The position numbers and the translations under genes were made by a program. Below the pieces are notes generated by a model that saw only the letters and a program-made list of their open reading frames with translations, was not told the DNA's origin and ran no database searches. From JBKHBQ01 sp046542305 (GTDB lineage: Bacteria; Bacteroidota; Bacteroidia; Bacteroidales; 4484-276), in the NCBI GenBank assembly GCA_046542305.1, contig JBKHBQ010000118.1, forward strand, positions 1 through 11,404: a stretch of DNA of 11,404 bases, read 5' to 3'. Shown here piece by piece: positions 6,474 through 11,404 of the stretch; positions within the stretch are counted from its first letter, which is position 1, and each line of letters begins with the position of its first letter.

Positions 6474-8195
6474 ATGATTTTCAATATTGAAGTCAATAAT
6501 AAAACCATCAAGGCCAAAAAGGGCGAAACGATCCTGGAGACTTTGCGCCGGAACGGGATTTCCGTGCCTACCCTTTGCAACATGCAGGGATTTACGCCTA
6601 CGGGCGCCTGCCGCATTTGCGTGGTAGAGGTGGAGGGCCGTGAAGACCTTGTGCCGTCCTGCTCGCACCCGGTGGAAGAATGGATGAAGATCCATACCCA
6701 TTCGCCCCGCGTAATCCGCGCACGCCGCACTATTGTGGAGCTGCTGCTGTCGAGCCATCCCGACGACTGCCTGTACTGCATCCGCAACGGCAATTGCGAA
6801 CTGCAGGACCTGGCCGAGCAGCTTGGGATTCGTGAGCGCCGCCTGCCGGAAGTCAGAAATTTTGTGAAGAAAGATCCCTCAAGTGCCGCCGTGGTGCGCG
6901 ATCCGGGCAAGTGTATCCTCTGTGGCCGCTGCGTACGCATGTGCAAGGAAAAAATCGGCGTATCCACCTTCGACTTTATCGGCAAGGGCATGAAAACTGT
7001 AGTGGGCCCCACATTCAACAACAAGCTGAACGTATCGAACTGCATCGCATGCGGGCAGTGCATCATGGTATGCCCCACCGGCGCCCTTCACGAAAAAGAC
7101 AACATCAGCCAGGTACAGGAAGCCCTGCAGAATCCCGAAAAATTCGTGGTGGTGCAGATTTCTCCTACGGTTTCGGTTTCGCTGGCCGATGAATTCAATG
7201 TAAAGGCGGGCAAGGAACTTGACGGACTCCTGGTGGCCACCCTTCGCAAAATGGGTTTTAACAAAATATTCAAAACCGCTTTTGCCGCCGATATGATGGT
7301 GATGCAAACCGTGGAAGAGATGACTCGACGGCTGGAAAAGGGCGAACGAATGCCTATGTTTTCGAGTGACTGCCCGTCATTCGTAAAATTTATGGAGGAA
7401 TACCATCAGGATTTGCTGCCAAACCTTTCGCAGAGCAAATCGCCGCAGCAGATCATGGGAAGCCTCATTAAGCACCATTACGCCCGGCAGCAGAAGGTGA
7501 AGGCCGAAAACATCTATTCCGTATCGCTGATGCCCTGCACTGCTAAAAAATTCGAAGCCCAGCGCGAAGAGAACACCCACAAGGGTATTTCGGATGTGGA
7601 TACCGTGCTAACAACCCGCGAACTGGCCCGCCTCATCCGGCTCTACGGCCTCGACATCCAGCAGGTAGCGCCCGAAATGGCCGACAACCCGTTTACCATT
7701 CGCAGCTCCGCCGGTAAGATTGTAGGCACCAGCGGGGGCGTGGCCGAGGCTGTCTACCGCTCGCTTTATTACCGGTTGACCGGTAAGAACCTGGTAAACT
7801 TCAAGGTGGCGCAGATGCGCGGCAATAAAAATGTGAAGGAAATTCACACAAAGATCGGCAAGCAAAAGATCGGGATTGCGGCGGTGAATGGCCTGCAAAA
7901 CGCCCGCGAACTGATCAGGCAGATACAGGCAGGCCGCGACGACCTTCATTTTATCGAAGTGATGGCCTGCCCCGGAAGCTGCATTGCCGGCGGCGGACAG
8001 CCCATCACCAAAAATCATGAAGCGCTGAAGGCCAGGATGAAAACACTTTACGACATCGATGAAAAGGAATCTATCAAAGTTTCGTACAAGAATCCTGCTG
8101 TGGTGGAATTGTACGGCAAATATACCGGTAAGGAAAAAGATTCATTCCAGGAAAAGCTGAAAACCACCTTTCAGCCCCGGGATGTATTGCTTTAA
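6474..8195 (+). CDS. hydA: HydA, catalytic [FeFe]-hydrogenase subunit (group A3-like) with Asp in the proton-relay position
   Basis: This 573-residue catalytic subunit interconverts protons and H2. Domains in order: N-terminal [2Fe-2S] (C35, C46, C49, C63); His-Cys [4Fe-4S] (H95, C99, C102, C108); two ferredoxin [4Fe-4S] (C147, C150, C153, C157 and C190, C193, C196, C200); then the H-domain. All four H-cluster ligands are present: C300, C355, C499 and C503. L2 is MPCTAKKFE (353-361) and L3 is EVMACPGSCIAGGGQP (495-510), both near canonical. L1 is SSDCPSF instead of TSCCPxW, so the Cys that normally relays protons to the cluster is D299. Numbering coincides with recalled Clostridium pasteurianum CpI in this section: E282, R286 and S319 are kept and E279 is T. 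Length fits HndD/CpI-type subunits and lacks the C-terminal extension of Thermotoga HydA. With hydB and hydC it forms an NAD-linked, probably electron-bifurcating, enzyme. The maturases HydE, HydF and HydG are not in the window. Confidence 0.95.
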   Translation: MIFNIEVNNKTIKAKKGETILETLRRNGISVPTLCNMQGFTPTGACRICVVEVEGREDLVPSCSHPVEEWMKIHTHSPRVIRARRTIVELLLSSHPDDCLYCIRNGNCELQDLAEQLGIRERRLPEVRNFVKKDPSSAAVVRDPGKCILCGRCVRMCKEKIGVSTFDFIGKGMKTVVGPTFNNKLNVSNCIACGQCIMVCPTGALHEKDNISQVQEALQNPEKFVVVQISPTVSVSLADEFNVKAGKELDGLLVATLRKMGFNKIFKTAFAADMMVMQTVEEMTRRLEKGERMPMFSSDCPSFVKFMEEYHQDLLPNLSQSKSPQQIMGSLIKHHYARQQKVKAENIYSVSLMPCTAKKFEAQREENTHKGISDVDTVLTTRELARLIRLYGLDIQQVAPEMADNPFTIRSSAGKIVGTSGGVAEAVYRSLYYRLTGKNLVNFKVAQMRGNKNVKEIHTKIGKQKIGIAAVNGLQNARELIRQIQAGRDDLHFIEVMACPGSCIAGGGQPITKNHEALKARMKTLYDIDEKESIKVSYKNPAVVELYGKYTGKEKDSFQEKLKTTFQPRDVLL

Positions 8196-8229
8196 GAATC
8201 AAGAACACGAATTAAAAAAAACATAAACA

Positions 8230-10233
8230 ATGAGTCACTCCAAGCGCAAGCAATTGGTTTTTACGGTAAAAGACCGGTGCAGGGTATGCTATACCTGCGT
8301 CAGGGAGTGCCCGGTAAAAGCGATCAAGATTATCAACGGCCAGGCCGAGGTGATCAACGAGCGCTGCATCGGATGCGGCAACTGCACCATTGTGTGCAGC
8401 CAGGGCGCCAAGGTTTTCCTGAAAACCACCGACGAGGTAAAGGAATTGCTCAACAGGGAGGAGAATGTTATTGCCATCGTGGCACCCAGTTTTCCTGCCG
8501 AATTCACGGATATGGACGACCACCGGAAATTTGTGGGAATGATCCGTGCATTGGGCTTTTCCAAGGTTTGCGAGGTGGCTTTCGGCGCCGACATGGTGGC
8601 ACGCGAATACAAAAAACTGCACGAGTCCAATCCTGAAGAGGGCAGTATTTCAAGCGACTGCCCGGCCATCGCCTTTTTTATCGAACACTATCATCCCCAC
8701 CTGGTAAAAAATATGGCAAGGATCGCATCACCTATGGTGGCCATGACCAGGATCGTCAGGAAGAAATACGGACACAATGCCAAAGTGGTGTTTATCGGCC
8801 CGTGCATCGCCAAGAAAGCCGAGAGCGATGAGATAGACGAATCCATCACTTTCACCGAGCTTCGCGATCTTTTCGAGGAGCAGGGCATCCGGCCTGATGA
8901 TGTTCAGCTTTCGGAATTTGATCCGCCCAGGGCCGGCAAAGGCTCCATATTTCCCGTAAGCCGGGGATTGCTTCAAACCGCCAATATCTCCGAGGATATC
9001 CTCACAGAGAATGTGATCGTGGCTTCGGGAAGGATTAATTTCAGGGAGGCGGTAAAGGAATTCGAAAATGAGAATAACGACCGCCATCACCTGGAGTTGC
9101 TTTGCTGCCGCGGATGCATCATGGGACCGGGGATGACCCAAAAGGCTTCACGCTACAATCGCAGGATGAGTGTGGGGCAGTTCGTGCGTAAAAAGCTTGA
9201 AGCTTTCGACTTTTTACAATGGGAAAAGGATGTGGAGGAATTCAGCAGCGTGAATTTGTCGCAAACACACGAAGTGCGCGATCGCCGCATTCCCTTGCCG
9301 GGCGAGGACGAAATTGCACGCGTGCTCGAAACTATCGGAAAATTCTCCGAAAAGGACCACCTGAACTGCGGCGCCTGCGGCTACGACACCTGCCGCGATC
9401 ATGCCGTTGCCATCATCCAGGGACTTGCCGAAAACGAAATGTGCCTGCCCTACACCATCGAGCAGTTGCACCATTCGGTAATCGAGTTAAACGAATCCAA
9501 CACCAAACTGGCCTCCACCCGGCAGGCGCTCAAGCAGTCGGAAAAACTGGCCAGCATGGGGCAGCTTTCTGCCGGCATTGCCCACGAGCTCAACAATCCG
9601 CTGGGCGTCATCACCATGTACAGCAATATTCTGAAGGAAGAGGCGAAGGATGAGGACCCCATCCGTGAAGATCTGGATCTGATTGTAAAGCAGGCGGAAC
9701 GCTGCAAAAAGATTGTCGGAGGCCTGCTGAATTTCGCCCGCAAAAACCAGGTGACACTCACCCCCACCAACATGATCGATTTTGTGAAGCAAAGCATTTC
9801 CTCGGTCATCAAACCGGCAAACATCAGCATCACCTTCGAAAATCAAACCTCCAATCCCATGGCCAATGTGGATACGGACCAGATGATGCAGGTGCTTACA
9901 AACCTCGAGAAGAATGCCATGGAAGCCATGCCCGACGGAGGTAAGCTGCACATTACCCTTTCTGACGATGAGGACAATGTGTTCATCAGCCTTGCCGACG
10001 ACGGCACCGGGATCACCAAAGAAAACATGGAGCACATCTTCACGCCTTTCTTTACCACCAAAGGCATCGGAAAGGGAACAGGGCTGGGGCTCCCGCTGGT
10101 TTACGGCATCGTAAAAATGCACAAGGGGAAGATTGATATCATCTCCAATGCCGAAGCGGAAAACGGCCCCACAGGAACAACTTTTAAAATAAGCCTGCCC
10201 AGAAACCTGGAGCGGGAAGTGATCAGTGAATAA
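8230..10233 (+). CDS. hydS: Sensory [FeFe]-hydrogenase fused to a histidine kinase (HydS, group C1-like)
   Basis: This 667-residue cytosolic protein probably senses H2 or redox state and signals by phosphorylation. Domains: two ferredoxin [4Fe-4S] motifs (C17, C20, C23, C27 and C46, C49, C52, C56); H-domain at about 80-340; a further Fe-S motif (C380, C383, C388, C405); a short coiled coil (about 408-440) with no clear PAS domain; then a complete histidine kinase. The kinase has H452 in AHELNNPLG, N558/N562 in NLEKNAMEA, DDGTGI (590-595), FTPFFTTK (604-611) and GKGTGLGLPLV (615-625). The four H-cluster cysteines are kept (C144, C192, C292 and C296), though the motifs differ from catalytic enzymes: SSDCPA, GPCIAKKAE and CCRGCIMGPGM. 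The proton-relay Cys is Asp (D143), and the Ser at the CpI S319 position is A163. It follows hydA by 34 bp and precedes two receiver-domain genes, its likely phosphotransfer partners. Confidence 0.93.
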   Translation: MSHSKRKQLVFTVKDRCRVCYTCVRECPVKAIKIINGQAEVINERCIGCGNCTIVCSQGAKVFLKTTDEVKELLNREENVIAIVAPSFPAEFTDMDDHRKFVGMIRALGFSKVCEVAFGADMVAREYKKLHESNPEEGSISSDCPAIAFFIEHYHPHLVKNMARIASPMVAMTRIVRKKYGHNAKVVFIGPCIAKKAESDEIDESITFTELRDLFEEQGIRPDDVQLSEFDPPRAGKGSIFPVSRGLLQTANISEDILTENVIVASGRINFREAVKEFENENNDRHHLELLCCRGCIMGPGMTQKASRYNRRMSVGQFVRKKLEAFDFLQWEKDVEEFSSVNLSQTHEVRDRRIPLPGEDEIARVLETIGKFSEKDHLNCGACGYDTCRDHAVAIIQGLAENEMCLPYTIEQLHHSVIELNESNTKLASTRQALKQSEKLASMGQLSAGIAHELNNPLGVITMYSNILKEEAKDEDPIREDLDLIVKQAERCKKIVGGLLNFARKNQVTLTPTNMIDFVKQSISSVIKPANISITFENQTSNPMANVDTDQMMQVLTNLEKNAMEAMPDGGKLHITLSDDEDNVFISLADDGTGITKENMEHIFTPFFTTKGIGKGTGLGLPLVYGIVKMHKGKIDIISNAEAENGPTGTTFKISLPRNLEREVISE

Positions 10234-10245
10234 AAAAATGAAACG

Positions 10246-10632
10246 ATGAAAAAGACCATATTGATAGTCGATGACGACATGGATTATTTATTCCAGCAAA
10301 AGCTGAAGGTGGAGCGCTTCGGATTTGAGGTGATCACCGCCGAAAGCCAGCGCGAAGGCGAGCAGGTGATCAACTCTGTGAAACCCGATCTGGCCATCTT
10401 CGACCTGATGATGGAAAATGAGGACAGCGGTTTTATCCTCAGCTATAAATTAAAGAAAAAATACCCGGAAGTACCGGTGATTCTGGCCACGGCCGTCACT
10501 GCCGAAACCGGGATGAGCTTCGATCTGAGCGAAGACACCAACAAGGAATGGATCAAGGCCGACCTGTTTCTCGACAAAGGCATTCGCGCCGATCAGCTTG
10601 AAAAGGAAATCAAAAAACTGTTGAAGATATAA
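10246..10632 (+). CDS. Single-domain (CheY-like) response regulator
   Basis: This 128-residue protein is one receiver domain with no output domain. The acidic pocket is D9, D10 and D11 (LIVDDDMD), the phosphoacceptor is D53 (IFDLMMENEDSG), the switch Thr is T82 (ILATAV) and the conserved Lys is K111 (LFLDKGI). A loop of about 18 residues between the Thr and Lys strands (AETGMSFDLSEDTNKEW) is longer than in CheY. It starts 12 bp after the HydS-kinase stop and ends 5 bp before the next gene, so it is very likely phosphorylated by HydS and may relay phosphate onward or act through protein binding. No Shine-Dalgarno site is visible before the ATG. Confidence 0.9.
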   Translation: MKKTILIVDDDMDYLFQQKLKVERFGFEVITAESQREGEQVINSVKPDLAIFDLMMENEDSGFILSYKLKKKYPEVPVILATAVTAETGMSFDLSEDTNKEWIKADLFLDKGIRADQLEKEIKKLLKI

Positions 10633-10637
10633 TTGCC

Positions 10638-11404
10638 ATGGCAACGCTTAAAATACTGGTTGTGGATGATGAGCCCGGCATTCGCTCGGGCGTGGAAAGG
10701 ATCCTGAGGAATTTCAAGGTGGATTATCCTTTCATGGATGAGATGTACGAATTTAAAACCATGGATGCGGCCACCGCTGAAGAGGCGCTCGATCTGATCG
10801 ATAAGGACATGCCCGACATCATGCTGCTCGACAACAAGCTCCCGGGCATGCAGGGTGTGGAACTGCTCGAGTTTATCCGCAAGAAAAAATATGATATCCT
10901 GGTGGTGATGATCACCTCCTATGCTTCGCTGGAGCTGGCCGTAAAAGCTACTCACGACGGGGCATATGATTTTATTCCCAAGCCTTTTACACCTCAGGAA
11001 CTGAAATCGTCACTGGAAAACATCACCAAACAGCTCTACCTGAAACGCATGGCCCGCCAGATGAAACAGGAAGGCAAGCAGGTGCGTTTCCAGTTTCTTT
11101 CGGTGCTGTCGCACGAACTGAAAGCCCCGCTGAATGCGGTGGAAGGATACCTTCGGATCATCAGCGAGCGGCAGCTCGGCACCAATCTTCAGGACTACGA
11201 CGAGGTGGTCGATCGCTCGTTGAAACGCCTCCAGGGCATGCGCAACCTGATCCTCGACCTTTTGGATCTTACAAAGATCGAATCGGGCAAGCCCAGCCAG
11301 AAAATCGAAAATACCGACCTGGTAAAGATCGTCCACAATTCCATCGACATCATGATGCCTTTTGCCATTCAAAAGGATGTGGAAATTTCGCTGAATGCCC
11401 CGGA
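10638..11404 (+). CDS. Receiver domain-histidine kinase protein (cut by window end)
   Basis: The frame opens at ATG 10638 and runs off the window after 255 residues without a stop. Residues 1-125 are a receiver domain: D10/D11 (VVDDEPG), phosphoacceptor D65 (MLLDNKLPGMQG), T93 (MITSYAS) and K115 (FIPKPF). A helical linker (about 126-150) leads to a dimerisation/phosphoacceptor domain with H159 in LSHELKAPLNAVEGYL, and helix 2 ends LLDLTKIESGK. The ATP-binding domain begins at the edge (IQKDVEISLN). This order, receiver first and kinase after, lets an upstream phosphorylation event control a second kinase. It lies 5 bp after the single-domain receiver gene, in the same operon. The C-terminal end and any further domains are not visible. 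Confidence 0.88.
   Translation, partial: MATLKILVVDDEPGIRSGVERILRNFKVDYPFMDEMYEFKTMDAATAEEALDLIDKDMPDIMLLDNKLPGMQGVELLEFIRKKKYDILVVMITSYASLELAVKATHDGAYDFIPKPFTPQELKSSLENITKQLYLKRMARQMKQEGKQVRFQFLSVLSHELKAPLNAVEGYLRIISERQLGTNLQDYDEVVDRSLKRLQGMRNLILDLLDLTKIESGKPSQKIENTDLVKIVHNSIDIMMPFAIQKDVEISLNAP

Noticed and set aside
6474..8195. Truncated HydA, because it is shorter than Thermotoga HydA
   Set aside because: It is full length compared with CpI and HndD-type subunits; the missing part is only the optional C-terminal extension, and L3 is complete.
9487..10122. Minus-strand open frame (211 codons) opposite the histidine-kinase part of HydS
   Set aside because: It is antisense to conserved kinase boxes, has His/Gln-rich composition typical of shadow frames, and has no domain signal. 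Similar antisense frames at 1790-2419, 342-704 and 6455-7078 were dropped for the same reason.

Overview
The window looks like chromosomal DNA from an anaerobic, fermentative Bacteroidota (probably Bacteroidales-like). None of the starts I checked has a clear Shine-Dalgarno sequence. The one intergenic promoter region carries an A/T-rich TAnnTTTG-type element. The main operon encodes a trimeric NAD-linked [FeFe]-hydrogenase of the kind such fermenters use to dispose of reductant as H2. The phylum is an inference; the hydrogenase content is direct.

Layout: two divergent gene clusters flank one AT-rich regulatory region (3918-4020). Rightward run six tightly packed genes: hydC (4021-4488), hydB (4485-6434), hydA (6474-8195), a sensory [FeFe]-hydrogenase fused to a histidine kinase (8230-10233), a stand-alone receiver protein (10246-10632), and a receiver/histidine-kinase protein cut by the window end (10638-11404). 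Leftward run a small thioredoxin-like [2Fe-2S] ferredoxin (3630-3917), a second [FeFe]-hydrogenase-like protein ending in a PAS domain (1766-3625), a 173-bp spacer with a degenerate 16-bp repeat array, a SpoIIE-type Ser/Thr phosphatase with an extra C-terminal domain (408-1592), and a membrane-anchored probable sensor cut by the window start (1-326).

Working model: HydABC makes H2 (or oxidises it) with NADH and ferredoxin as partners. The HydS-kinase would sense H2 or redox state through its own H-cluster and pass phosphate to the receiver proteins. The leftward cluster is a second, parallel sensory branch whose output would be a protein phosphatase. A near-perfect Rex-type palindrome (TTGTTA-N6-TAACAA) with a weaker adjoining copy lies between the clusters, so NADH/NAD+ balance may control both.

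The most unusual points are these. (1) The leftward hydrogenase-like protein has lost three of the four cysteines that hold the H-cluster, while its rightward paralogue keeps all four. (2) The catalytic HydA has Asp instead of the proton-relay Cys in the L1 motif; the sensory HydS has Asp at the same place and the degenerate paralogue has Asn. (3) Tandem Rex-like boxes sit in the shared promoter region. (4) The leftward cassette (ferredoxin, pseudo-hydrogenase with PAS, SpoIIE phosphatase with an uncharacterised C-terminal domain) has no visible anti-sigma or STAS partner. No hydEFG maturases, RNA genes, insertion sequences or CRISPR arrays are visible.
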